From Amycolatopsis tucumanensis (GTDB lineage Bacteria > Actinomycetota > Actinomycetes > Mycobacteriales > Pseudonocardiaceae), in the NCBI RefSeq assembly GCF_021654135.1, contig NZ_JAKGSD010000031.1, positions 1 to 64,000 of the forward strand: DNA of 64,000 bases. The letters are read 5' to 3'. The notes under the pieces were generated by a model. It was not told the origin of the DNA and did no database searches. It saw only the letters and a program-made list of their open reading frames with translations. Made by a program: the position numbers and the translations under genes. Numbering within the stretch: position 1 is the stretch's first letter; the number at the start of each line of letters is the position of its first letter. Positions 50,006-58,753 of the stretch are shown here, in pieces.

Positions 50006-50692
50006 TCAGCGACCGAGCGGCCCGAAGGACCGCGGAGACCGGTCCTGCTCCTCGTCGAAGTCACCGCGCGGGTCGATCTGGTTCCACGTCCAGACCTCGA
50101 ACAGCTGCTTGATCTGCTCGTCGAGCGTCTGGCCGAGCGGCTTGCCCTGCTCCGTGGTCTCCTCGACCGGACCGGTACGCGCCTCGCCGCGGTCGGCGGC
50201 CGTCTTCTTGGTTGCGGTCGGCTTCTTCTGCACCGGCGCAGAGGTCTTGGCCGTCGGCGGCGCCACTGGCGGTGCGGTGGTCACCGGCGCCTGGGGAACG
50301 GAACTCGTGCTCGGAGCCGGTTGCACCGGCTGATTGACACCCGCGTTCGGAACGACCCCAGCGGCCACCGCGGGTGCAGTCTCCGCATCCTGGCCGGCGC
50401 CGAAGGCGCCACCCGCGATCCAGCCCACACCCACGAGGACAACAGCCGCAGCTGCGACCAGCAGATTGCGACGGACCCGCCGGAGCAACCGCCGCTTCTC
50501 CACGGCGCCGGGCAGATCAACCACCACCGGGGCGAGGGCGAGCTCGCCGGACACCGGCGGGAAGTCGGCACCTGTGGGCTCGTCGTCTTCGACGGGCTTG
50601 GGCGCGCTCGCCGCAACGATTCCCGTACGGTCCGCCAGTTGCACGCTCCACACGAGGTCATCCGACCTGTCACGCAGGATCGTGCGCGCCAT
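50006..50692 (-). CDS. Single-pass membrane protein with Pro/Thr-rich linker
   Basis: A 228-residue protein. The cytosolic N terminus (~75 residues) is followed by one membrane helix (NLLVAAAAVVLVGVGWIAGGAF), a long Pro/Ala/Thr-rich extracellular linker and a polar C-terminal segment (PLGQTLDEQIKQLFEVWTWNQIDPRGDFDEEQD). ATG 50692 lies 6 nt after GGAGGG. Family unknown; it may be a cell-wall-associated or sensor protein. Confidence 0.7.
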   Translation of the reverse strand: MARTILRDRSDDLVWSVQLADRTGIVAASAPKPVEDDEPTGADFPPVSGELALAPVVVDLPGAVEKRRLLRRVRRNLLVAAAAVVLVGVGWIAGGAFGAGQDAETAPAVAAGVVPNAGVNQPVQPAPSTSSVPQAPVTTAPPVAPPTAKTSAPVQKKPTATKKTAADRGEARTGPVEETTEQGKPLGQTLDEQIKQLFEVWTWNQIDPRGDFDEEQDRSPRSFGPLGR

Positions 50693-50948
50693 CAACACCC
50701 TCCATCGGCACGGCGTGGACTGTCCCCACTACTTCGCCGCTCGCCGGGCGTCACTCGACCACCCCACAGAACCAGCTGCGGCTCGGGAAAAGCTACCAGC
50801 GCGATGAGTTCATCGATGGCGAGAGACTCTCACTTTCCCTGATCATGGAGAAAGATAACTCCATCGGGTGATGATCAAGTGCACAATCCTGCGGTCCGTA
50901 GTCATCGCCCTCTCCTGCTCGCTCGACCTGTCGTTACCTTCTGCCCCT

Positions 50949-51599
50949 TCACCTCCCCTCAGCGCTGGTTTCCCACGCCCAAGCCGCGATCGCGACCCGA
51001 TTACACAGGCCCAGCTTCCGCTGGATGCTCCTCAAGTGCGTTTTCACCGTTCCTGCCGTGATTCCCAGAGCCTCGGCGATCTCCAGGTTCGTCTTCGCCT
51101 CCGCGACGAGACGCGCTATCTCCCATTCCCGGTCGGTCAACACCGTCGGCCGGCGACCACCGACGGCCGGTAGGCCCATCTGCCGGAAGAGGCGCATGGT
51201 CATCTGTGGACTGATCAGCATGTCGCCCGACACGGCAGCGCGAACACCTTCAACCAGCAACCCAGGCCCGGACCGCTTCAACAGGAACCCGCAAGCACCG
51301 TTCTGGAGCGCGACTCGCGCGTACTCGTCGAGTTCGAACGTCGTGATCACGATGACCCGCAGTGGATCCGCCACCTCCGGTCCGGCAAGCTCCTGGGTCA
51401 CCGACAACCCGTCGCGTCCCGGCATCCGGACGTCTACCAGCACGACGTCCGGCCTCAACTCACGAGCCCGTTGCACGGCCGATTCCCCATCAGCCGCCTC
51501 ACCGACCACCTCGAGATCGTCCTCAGCCTCGAAGATCTGGCGCAGAGTGCGGCGAACCACCTCCTGATCGTCTGCGATGAGAATCTGGGTCGTCGTCAC
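50949..51599 (-). CDS. NarL/LuxR-type response regulator
   Basis: A 216-residue response regulator: receiver domain with acidic pair ADDQE, phospho-acceptor Asp in VVLVDVRMPG and Lys in FLLKRSGPG, then a LuxR HTH (LTDREWEIARLVAEAKTNLEIAEALGITAGTVKTHLRSIQRKLGL). GTG 51599 overlaps the kinase stop by 4 nt. It forms a two-component operon with the adjacent kinase. Confidence 0.93.
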   Translation of the reverse strand: MTTTQILIADDQEVVRRTLRQIFEAEDDLEVVGEAADGESAVQRARELRPDVVLVDVRMPGRDGLSVTQELAGPEVADPLRVIVITTFELDEYARVALQNGACGFLLKRSGPGLLVEGVRAAVSGDMLISPQMTMRLFRQMGLPAVGGRRPTVLTDREWEIARLVAEAKTNLEIAEALGITAGTVKTHLRSIQRKLGLCNRVAIAAWAWETSAEGR

Positions 51600-52780
51600 G
51601 AGACCACCGGGATCACCACGTGAACGGCCCAGCCCGCCTGCCCCACCGGACCCGCCCACGCTGTCCCGCCGAGCGCGACGACTCGTTCTGCCAAGCCGCG
51701 CAAGCCCGACCCACCGGCGCGAGCCCGCTTGAGCAATCCCTGCCTTCGCACACCGTCGTTGACCACTCGGACGAGCAGGTGCGCACCGTTGCGGCGTACC
51801 GCCACCGACACCTGACGCGCCTCTGGAGCATGGCGCCGTACGTTTGTGAGAGCTTCCAGCACCACGCGGCGGATCGTGCCCGCGATCTCAGGCCGCACTT
51901 CCTCCGCTCGCTCATCCAACTCCAGCCGCACCCGGATGGGTCCGAGCGCCTCGAACCGTTGCACCAGGGCTGGCAGGTCTGGGGGCCAGCGTGACCGCTC
52001 GACGTCGGCCATTCCGGGCGCGTTCTCGCCGTGTCGAAGCCAGCACAGCGCCTTGTCAATCGAGTCGAGCACGCGAACGCCGGCCTCTTCGATGCGCTCC
52101 AGCGCACGATGCGCATCGCCCGGGACACGGCCGGGAAGCCGCGCAGCCTGAGCCTCCAGCACCAGCCCGGTCACCTCGTGCCCCAGCCAGTCGTGCAAGT
52201 CGCTCGCCAGTTGCAAGCGCTGCTCGCGGCGCGCGGCACAAACGGACTCCTCGCGCTTCTGGTCGAGAGACCTCAGGTACAGGCCAACCGCCACTGCACA
52301 TGCTGCCAACAACGCCCAGCCGAAGCACCACTCGCTTGCCGAACCAGTCGGCGGAGACGCACGCGAACCGGCCGTGAGCCGCAGTGGCGCCAGAACCACC
52401 GCACTCATGAGCAACCCGGCGAAGAACGGCGCACCCCGCCCCTTCGCCTGTCGGACCGCCTGCACGAGGACGCACAGCAGGAAAGCGGTCTCCAAAAGCA
52501 GCCACGAAGCGAGGCTCTGAGACGCCGCTTCGCCGTCGCAGAACGTCGCCATCAGCGAGCTCACGGCTGCAACCCCGGACGCCGCAGCAATGACCGCGGG
52601 CCTGCGGGTGCGTTGCATCGCGATGCCCAGCGCGGCAAGGAGAACCACCAACGAAGACGCGGTGGTGAGCACGGTGCCGACGGGCATCGCCACGAGCACC
52701 GTGCACACCGCCCCGAGGACTGGGACAGGCCAGCCCAGTTCTGCCTTGATCCTTCGGCCGATGCCGGTGGTAGCGCTCAT
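51596..52780 (-). CDS. NarL-partner sensor histidine kinase
   Basis: A 394-residue HisKA_3 kinase. Five or six N-terminal membrane helices (to ~190) precede the dimerisation/phosphoacceptor helix LQLASDLHDWLGHEVTGLVLE (His of HDxxGH) and an HATPase domain (LEALTNVRRHAPEARQVSVAV; GSGLRGLAERV). No separate extracellular sensor domain. ATG 52780 follows GAGGAGAAGAC. Divergent from the small peptide gene at 52999, which it might control. Confidence 0.92.
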   Translation of the reverse strand: MSATTGIGRRIKAELGWPVPVLGAVCTVLVAMPVGTVLTTASSLVVLLAALGIAMQRTRRPAVIAAASGVAAVSSLMATFCDGEAASQSLASWLLLETAFLLCVLVQAVRQAKGRGAPFFAGLLMSAVVLAPLRLTAGSRASPPTGSASEWCFGWALLAACAVAVGLYLRSLDQKREESVCAARREQRLQLASDLHDWLGHEVTGLVLEAQAARLPGRVPGDAHRALERIEEAGVRVLDSIDKALCWLRHGENAPGMADVERSRWPPDLPALVQRFEALGPIRVRLELDERAEEVRPEIAGTIRRVVLEALTNVRRHAPEARQVSVAVRRNGAHLLVRVVNDGVRRQGLLKRARAGGSGLRGLAERVVALGGTAWAGPVGQAGWAVHVVIPVVS

Positions 52781-52998
52781 GTCTTCTCCTCGCTCGGAAT
52801 TGGCGGTGATAGGAGAATGCACGAACTGACTCGCGAGCACCATCTACCAAAAGACAGATATTTCCGGGATCGCCAGAACGATTAGATCGATTGGGTTAGA
52901 GACTGAATTCGATTTTGGTGTACTGTCGAAGACACCGCAGGCCACGAGAACCACCGAATCTGCTGCGGTGCAACCAAAATCGAGGACAAGGAGCTTCC

Positions 52999-53421
52999 AT
53001 GCGCTACACCCTGCCCACCATCTCCAGCTACACCTCGCGTGTGCGCGAGATGACCGGTGGTCGATTCACGACAATGCCAGGTGGTTCACCCGCGAAGCGC
53101 TCGATTTCGACCAGCACGTGCTGCCCCGTGCACCCTTGGGACAGTCGTGACGACGGGACGTCCGCGGTGAGCACGTTAGGGTTGCCGTGCACGCACAGGG
53201 ATCCCGCCGGATCGAACCAGGCGCCGGTCGGCAGCTGTGCCACGCCAGGGCGAAGATCGGTGCAGAGCAAGGCTCCAGCCAGACAAGCGCCGCGGTCATT
53301 GAATATGCGGACCACGTCTCCGTCGCTGATTCCCCGCCGACCCGCGTCGTCCGGGTGCAGGCGGACGGCCTCCCGGCCGGCGACCTTCGCCGCCTGGCTG
53401 ACCGCACCGCCGTCGAGCTGA
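52999..53421 (+). CDS. Possible RiPP-type precursor peptide (tail uncertain)
   Basis: ATG 52999 with AAGGAG 6 nt upstream begins MRYTLPTISSYTSRVREMTG. The pattern Y-x-x-P-x-I...V-R-E-M-T-G is like lasso-type RiPP leader peptides (YxxPxLxxxGxFxxxT), although the ring acceptor Asp/Glu expected 7-9 residues after the core start is not evident. After ~30 residues the frame (140 codons) is antisense to the 3' end of the convergent molybdenum enzyme gene, so the real product may be short or truncated. No lasso cyclase or protease gene is nearby. Confidence 0.35.
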   Translation: MRYTLPTISSYTSRVREMTGGRFTTMPGGSPAKRSISTSTCCPVHPWDSRDDGTSAVSTLGLPCTHRDPAGSNQAPVGSCATPGRRSVQSKAPARQAPRSLNMRTTSPSLIPRRPASSGCRRTASRPATFAAWLTAPPSS

Positions 53422-55325
53422 CCGTGCAGCCGCGTGTGGGGCTGGTTGGCGATGAGGACCAACGGGAAACGAGCGGCCCGCTCACCGCCGGACCACTCGA
53501 CGGGCTCCAGCCAGGCTGGATGACCAGGACAGTCGTCGTAACCGAACGAAGCCACTTTCTCGGAGACGATCTCGATCCGGCCGCTCGGGGTCGCGAGCCG
53601 GTTGGCTATGGGGTCGGCCCGGAAGTCGGCCCAGAGCGTCCGGTCGGTCTCCATGTTCGGCAACCGGAAGCCGCCCTCCTCCCAGAATTCCTCGAAGGAC
53701 GGCACGAAGATTCCCTTGCCGGCCAGGCGCTGCCGCCAGGTGCCGTAGAGGTGCTCGAGCCACTCGCGCGCCGTGCGGCCCTCGGTGAACCGCTCCTCGA
53801 TCCCCAGCCGGGCAGCCAGTCCGGCGAGGATCGCGTAGTCGTCCCTGGCCTGGCCGCAGGGTTCGGCGATCCGGTGCATCGCGACGAGGTGGGTGTCACG
53901 GCGGCCGGAGCCGAAGTCTTCACGCTCCAGTGCTGTCGTGGTGGGCAGAACGATGTCGGCGTGCCGTGCGGTGGCGGTCCAGAAGGGTTCGTGCACGACG
54001 ACGGTGTCAGGCCGGGCGAACGCATTTCGTAGGCGGTTCAGGTCCTGGTGGTGGTGGAAGGGGTTGCCGCCGGCCCAGTACACGAGACGGATGTCCGGAT
54101 AGGTGCGTTCGGTGCCGTCGTACTGGTAGCGGGTGCCGGGATTGAGGAGCATGTCCGCGATCCGGGCAACCGGGATGAACTGCTTGACCGGGTTGATCCC
54201 CTGGGACAGGTAGGGCACCTGGAAGTTCGGGCCGATATCGCCGCTGTCTCCCATGGAGCCGTATCCGTGCCCGAAGCCGCCCCCGGGCAGCCCGATCTGG
54301 CCGAGCATGGCGGCGAGGGCGATGGCGGCCCACACGGGTTGCTCACCGTGCTCGATGCGCTGAAGGCTCCAGGTGACGGTGATGAAGGTGCGGTGGGTGG
54401 CCATCCGCTTGGCGAGGTCGACGATGTCCGCGCCCGAGATGCCGGTCAGGGCGCTGGCCCAGGCGGCATCCTTGACAGTTCCGTCGTCGGCGCCGAAGAG
54501 GTAGCGCTCGAACGCGTCGTAGCCGGTGCAATAGCGGTCGAGGAAGTGGCGGTCGTGCAACCCTTCCGCGGCGAGGGTGTGCGCGAGCGCGAGCATGAGT
54601 GCGGTGTCCGTCGCGGGGCGGATGGGATACCACCGCGCGGCCAGCCGCTGCGGGAGATCAGCGCGGAGTGGGCTGATCAGGGCGACCTCGACGTCGCGGT
54701 CGGCGAGCTGGGCGAGGAACCCGGGTGTGTGGTGCCGGGTGACTCCGCCGGGTGTGACGAAGACGTTCTTCTCGGGGACTCCGCCGAACGCCACGAGTAG
54801 TTCGGTGTTCGCCACGATCGTCGGCCAGCTCGAACCATTGCGGAGGACATCGTTAGCGGTGCCGACGATGTGCGGCAGCACCACCGAGCTGGTGCCGTTG
54901 CTGTAGGTGTTGCGAGAGGAGGTGAAACCACCGAAGGCGTTGAGGAACCGGTGCAACTGGCTCTGGGCGTGGTGAAAGCGGCCAGCGCTCGCCCAGCCGT
55001 AGGAGCCGCCGTAGATCGCCTCGTTCCCGTGGTCGGCCCGGACCCGTCGGAGCTCGGCGGAAAGCAGATCAAGGGCCTCGTCCCAGCTGACCTCGACGAA
55101 GTCCTCGTGACCGCGTTTCGGATCCGGCCCCGGCCCGCGCTCCAACCACCCCCGTCGGATTGCCGGCGCCGCAATCCGGTTGGGGTCCGTCAGGGCGCTC
55201 GGCAGGTTGCCGAGTAACGGTGACGGCGCCGGGTCTTCTGGGTGCGCGGCGACCTGAAGGTGCCCGTTTTCGTCTAGTCCGGCTGAGAAGGCTCCCCAGT
55301 GCGAGGTGCTCGGCCGCAAGCGCAT
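53028..55325 (-). CDS. Molybdopterin oxidoreductase, DMSO/biotin sulfoxide reductase type
   Basis: A 765-residue bis-MGD enzyme resembling BisC/TorA. It lacks an N-terminal Fe-S Cys motif. TYSNGTSSVVLPH contains the Ser that ligates Mo in this family; ADIVLPTTTALEREDFGSG and the C-terminal MGD-binding half (HTRLHGQLDGG...) are typical. No Tat signal is visible, suggesting a cytosolic sulfoxide or N-oxide reductase. ATG 55325 chosen by alignment to RPSTSHWGAFSAGLDENG. Its 3' end overlaps the small convergent ORF at 52999. Confidence 0.88.
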   Translation of the reverse strand: MRLRPSTSHWGAFSAGLDENGHLQVAAHPEDPAPSPLLGNLPSALTDPNRIAAPAIRRGWLERGPGPDPKRGHEDFVEVSWDEALDLLSAELRRVRADHGNEAIYGGSYGWASAGRFHHAQSQLHRFLNAFGGFTSSRNTYSNGTSSVVLPHIVGTANDVLRNGSSWPTIVANTELLVAFGGVPEKNVFVTPGGVTRHHTPGFLAQLADRDVEVALISPLRADLPQRLAARWYPIRPATDTALMLALAHTLAAEGLHDRHFLDRYCTGYDAFERYLFGADDGTVKDAAWASALTGISGADIVDLAKRMATHRTFITVTWSLQRIEHGEQPVWAAIALAAMLGQIGLPGGGFGHGYGSMGDSGDIGPNFQVPYLSQGINPVKQFIPVARIADMLLNPGTRYQYDGTERTYPDIRLVYWAGGNPFHHHQDLNRLRNAFARPDTVVVHEPFWTATARHADIVLPTTTALEREDFGSGRRDTHLVAMHRIAEPCGQARDDYAILAGLAARLGIEERFTEGRTAREWLEHLYGTWRQRLAGKGIFVPSFEEFWEEGGFRLPNMETDRTLWADFRADPIANRLATPSGRIEIVSEKVASFGYDDCPGHPAWLEPVEWSGGERAARFPLVLIANQPHTRLHGQLDGGAVSQAAKVAGREAVRLHPDDAGRRGISDGDVVRIFNDRGACLAGALLCTDLRPGVAQLPTGAWFDPAGSLCVHGNPNVLTADVPSSRLSQGCTGQHVLVEIERFAGEPPGIVVNRPPVISRTREV

Positions 55326-55458
55326 ACGTCTACAACTACCAGGAAGGAAGGTGCGCGACCGTGTGGTGAGAAGTGAGCGTGGACATGTCCGGGCACGCGC
55401 TGCCCGGGCTGGGCTCCCTGCGTGAAGCAACCGACCCGGGCAGCACGTGGTCGCTTCG

Positions 55459-57264
55459 CTACGGGTTCGGGCCGGTCGCCGCGGGACGGTCGGGCTGGTT
55501 CGACCACTGCGACCACGAACCGGGGTACAAGGCCGCGTCGATGCCGGCGATCGCGAGGGCCGCGATCTCGTGAGCCGCCGTCACACCAGAGCCGCAGTAC
55601 ACCCCGACCGGGCCTTCGGCTGCGCCGAGCTCGCGGAAGCGGGCGGCGAGCTGCTCGGGCGAGCGGAACCGACCCTCGGTGGTGAGGTTCTCGCCGGTCG
55701 GCGCGCTGATGGCACCGGGGACGTGGCCGGCGCGGGGGTCGATCGGCTCCTGCTCGCCCCGGTAGCGCTCGCCGGCGCGGGCGTCGAACAGCGTGCCCTT
55801 ACCAGGCAGCGCGGCTGCTTCGTCGATGGTGAGGACGGGCAGGTGACCGGGTTTGAGGACGATGTCGCCCGGCTCAGGGTTCCGGCCGAAACCGGTTTCC
55901 AGAGGCCGGTCGCCCCACGCGGCGAGCCCGCCGTCGAGGAGCCGGACGTCCGCGACGCCCGCCCAGCGGAGCAGCCACCAGGCGCGTGCGGCGACCAGGT
56001 TCCCGCTGTTGTCGTAGACGACGACGGACGAGCCCTCGCGAATACCCCAGCGGCGGGCGGCGGCTTGGAGCGCGTCGAGGTCTGGCAGGGGGTGGCGTCC
56101 CTCTGCGGGGGACGGCGGCGCGGCCAGTTCGGTGTCGAGGTCCACGTACACCGCGCCCGGCAGGTGGCCGTCGAGGTAGTGGCGGTGCCCGTTCGGGTCG
56201 CCCAGTGCCCAGCGCACGTCCAGCAGGACGGGTGGGGCGGACGAGTCGAGCTGCCGCTGGAGTTCGTCGGCGGTGATCAGGACCGGTGGCCGCGGCAGGT
56301 CGAGTTCCGCCGGGTCGGCCGAACCCGGCGCTTCGCCACGCGAGGCGGCCAGCGCGAGGCGGCGCTGCACCGCGGCGTTGAACGGTGTTGGGACGCCGTG
56401 CAACCGTCCGAGCAGGACGATCTCGCCGTTGAGGTAATCGCCTTCGACGGATCCGGCGCCTCGGGCCAGGCTCTGGCGGGTGGAGCTGCCGGCGCGTGGA
56501 CGTCCAGGGATCTCGGCCGCGTCCGCGGCTGAGGCGTCTATTTCGGACGCTTCGCGTAGATCGACCGGTTCGATCCCTGCGGCGGCCAGCACTCGACGTC
56601 CCTCGGCTCGCAGGTCCCGGCTCAACGACGCGGTGCGCTCGTCGTGCCCGAAGAGCGCGTCGACGGCGTTGCCGAGGTTGGCGAGGAGCTTGCCGGCCTT
56701 CCAGCGCAGCAGGTCCGGCACGAGCTGGACGCCGAAGCCGGCTGTGCGCAGGTCGGCCGCGATCGCGCTGAGGCGCGGGTCGTCACCGGACGGGAACTGC
56801 CCCAGCCACAGGATGCCCGGCAGTTCAGCGCCCTGGGCGCTCACCTCACCCGGGTCGATGTAGGACACCGGCATCCACAGCGACGCGCCGAACACGGTGG
56901 CGAAACGACGCAGTGCCGCGCGCTCGTTCTCGAGGCCGTTCTGCAGCATCACGACCGGCAGGTCGGCGGCGAGGCCGGAGCCGGCCGGGCGCCACGACCA
57001 CTCTTGGAGGACCGACTCGGTGTCCTGGGTCTTGGTGGCCACGACGAGGACGTCCGACGAGGTCAGTTCGACGTCGGCGGCGCTCCCGGCGACGGGCACC
57101 CGCACGAGCTGCTCGCCGGTGGGCCGGAAGTACCGCAGCCCCTGTTCGCGGATCTTGGCGCCGTGCTCGCCGCGCGCGATGAGCACGACCGGAAGGCCGG
57201 CGAGTTGCAGCTGAGCGGCGACGGTCGAGCCGACCGCGCCCGCTCCGATGATGACGTAGCGCAT
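55459..57264 (-). CDS. Fused 2-dehydropantoate 2-reductase and 3-mercaptopyruvate sulfurtransferase
   Basis: A 601-residue fusion. Residues 1-~335 are a ketopantoate reductase-like domain (MRYVIIGAGAVGSTVAAQLQ, VATKTQDTESVL, VVMLQNGLENE, KLLANLGNAVDALF). Residues ~350-595 are a two-rhodanese sulfurtransferase (VLLDVRWALGDPNGHRHYLDGHLPGAVYVDLDTEL) with active loop VYCGSGVTA, the MST-type CGSGV signature. No start with a ribosome binding site is visible at the domain junction, so one polypeptide is likely. I do not know this fusion as a described enzyme. Confidence 0.85.
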   Translation of the reverse strand: MRYVIIGAGAVGSTVAAQLQLAGLPVVLIARGEHGAKIREQGLRYFRPTGEQLVRVPVAGSAADVELTSSDVLVVATKTQDTESVLQEWSWRPAGSGLAADLPVVMLQNGLENERAALRRFATVFGASLWMPVSYIDPGEVSAQGAELPGILWLGQFPSGDDPRLSAIAADLRTAGFGVQLVPDLLRWKAGKLLANLGNAVDALFGHDERTASLSRDLRAEGRRVLAAAGIEPVDLREASEIDASAADAAEIPGRPRAGSSTRQSLARGAGSVEGDYLNGEIVLLGRLHGVPTPFNAAVQRRLALAASRGEAPGSADPAELDLPRPPVLITADELQRQLDSSAPPVLLDVRWALGDPNGHRHYLDGHLPGAVYVDLDTELAAPPSPAEGRHPLPDLDALQAAARRWGIREGSSVVVYDNSGNLVAARAWWLLRWAGVADVRLLDGGLAAWGDRPLETGFGRNPEPGDIVLKPGHLPVLTIDEAAALPGKGTLFDARAGERYRGEQEPIDPRAGHVPGAISAPTGENLTTEGRFRSPEQLAARFRELGAAEGPVGVYCGSGVTAAHEIAALAIAGIDAALYPGSWSQWSNQPDRPAATGPNP

Positions 57265-58123
57265 GGGGCCATCGTGCCCGAGCGGCGGGCTGGGGGTCTC
57301 GGTGCTTCCGCGGGTTGGGACTCGCACCGAGGACGCGCCTGGAGGCCGGGACTCTGCCCTGAGGGCTGGGGCGTGGGCGCGGGACGCTGGTCGTGGGACG
57401 CGGACGCGAGGCGCCGGGGACGAGACGGCCGGCGCCCGGCGCTCGACGCGAGACTGGCGGACGTGGAGCGCCAGGTGGGGGCGTTGGGCCGCGAGGCGCT
57501 GGTCGCATGGCGACCCGCACAAGGCGTGGGGCACCGGCCATGGGGGCGCGAGGCGGTGGGTACGAGGCTCCCGCGCGGCGGGTGTGGGGGTGGGAGCGAG
57601 GCGCTCGGGTGAACTGCGCGGGGCGCGGGGCGCGGGGCGCGGACGTGGGGTCGGGTGCCCAACGCAGGGAGCGGGCACGGACGCCGGACGGGGAGGCACA
57701 GGCAGGAGCAGACGCAGACGCTGAGACGGAGGTACCGGCACAGGCGGAGACGGGCCTGCGGCCGTGGCCGGTGGCTGGGGCCGGTGGCCGGTGGCCGGTC
57801 GCCTGGGGCAGAAGCAGGGGCTGGTGCTGGGGCTGGGGCTGGGCCGGTGGCAGGGGCAGGGGCTGGTGGCAGGGGCAGAGGCTGGGGTGCGGCCGGTGGC
57901 TGGTGGCCGGTGGCCGGTGACTGGGGCCGGGGCCGGGGCCGGGGCCGGGGCCGGGGCCGGGGCCGAACCAAATCACCTGAGGCAACGCCCCACCACTCAT
58001 CCGAGTGGACTTTGCCCCTTCAAACCTGGTGCAACAAGATCGTGACCTGCGGCGCTCAACCACCACCCCGCGGACCACGTCTATCCGCTTGTAGACGCCG
58101 AACCGAAGAGCTGGGGGAATCGA
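57265..58123. repeat. 859-bp G-rich low-complexity interval with (GGGGCC)7
   Basis: Plus-strand DNA is very G-rich, with many GGGG runs, for example clustered GCGGGGC at ~57615-57645 and GGGGCTGGGGCTGG at ~57820-57880. An exact array of seven GGGGCC hexamers occupies 57923-57964. Open frames on both strands are low-complexity and not credible genes. The last ~100 bp before the transpeptidase gene are ordinary and hold its promoter. Confidence 0.8.
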
Positions 58124-58753
58124 GTGACCGTCAAGAAGATGGTGCTGGCCGCGGCGGCCGTGGCAGCCGTGTTGGTGCTCGGCGCCTGTGGGGGCGCTTC
58201 TGAGCAGGCCGCCGTGCAGCAGGTCGCCGCGACCACCGCCGTGACCAGCGCTGCCCCCACCACCAGCGCGCCGCCCGTGACCACCACCTCGGCTGCGCCC
58301 GCGCCGAGCACCAGCAGCTCCGCGCCCGCGCCGTCGAGCAGCTCGAAGACCTCCACCTCGAAGAAGACCACCAGCACGACGACCAAGGCGAAGGCCGCCC
58401 CCGCGGGGGTGCCCTGCTCGGCCACCGTCGACGCGTGCGTGGATCTCTCCGCGAAGAAGGCGTGGCTCCTCAGCGGCGGCGAAGTCGTCTACGGACCGGT
58501 CCAGATCATGCCCGGCTCGGCCAGCGACCCGACCCCCGTCGGCACCTTCCGCGTCTCCGCGAAGGTCAAGGACTACCACAGCCGCGAGTTCGACGCCCCC
58601 ATGCCGTACTCGGTCTTCTTCCAGCCCGGCATCGCCTTCCACCAGGGCAGCCTGTCCAAGTACTCGCACGGCTGCATCCACCTGTCGCCGAGTGCGTCGC
58701 AGAAGTTCTTCGGCACCCTGGCTTCCGGGGACACCGTGCAGGTCGTCCGCTAG
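58124..58753 (+). CDS. L,D-transpeptidase lipoprotein (YkuD)
   Basis: A 209-residue lipoprotein: signal peptide with lipobox VLGACGG (Cys ~23), a Ser/Thr/Pro-rich linker to ~95, and a YkuD domain with the catalytic motif AFHQGSLSKYSHGCIHLS (Cys nucleophile in SHGC). It forms 3-3 cross-links in peptidoglycan at the outer face. GTG 58124 follows GGGGGAATC. Convergent with the LuxR gene (stops overlap by 4 nt). Confidence 0.92.
   Translation: MTVKKMVLAAAAVAAVLVLGACGGASEQAAVQQVAATTAVTSAAPTTSAPPVTTTSAAPAPSTSSSAPAPSSSSKTSTSKKTTSTTTKAKAAPAGVPCSATVDACVDLSAKKAWLLSGGEVVYGPVQIMPGSASDPTPVGTFRVSAKVKDYHSREFDAPMPYSVFFQPGIAFHQGSLSKYSHGCIHLSPSASQKFFGTLASGDTVQVVR

Noticed and set aside
49380-50333. 317-codon plus-strand frame rich in Thr/Pro/Arg
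   Set aside because: No ribosome binding site; composition follows the degenerate DNA repeats, and its end is antisense to the membrane protein gene at 50006-50692.
52999-53421. Confident lasso-peptide call
   Set aside because: Leader-like only: no Asp/Glu ring acceptor at the expected position and no cyclase, protease or RRE gene, so kept as a low-confidence candidate.
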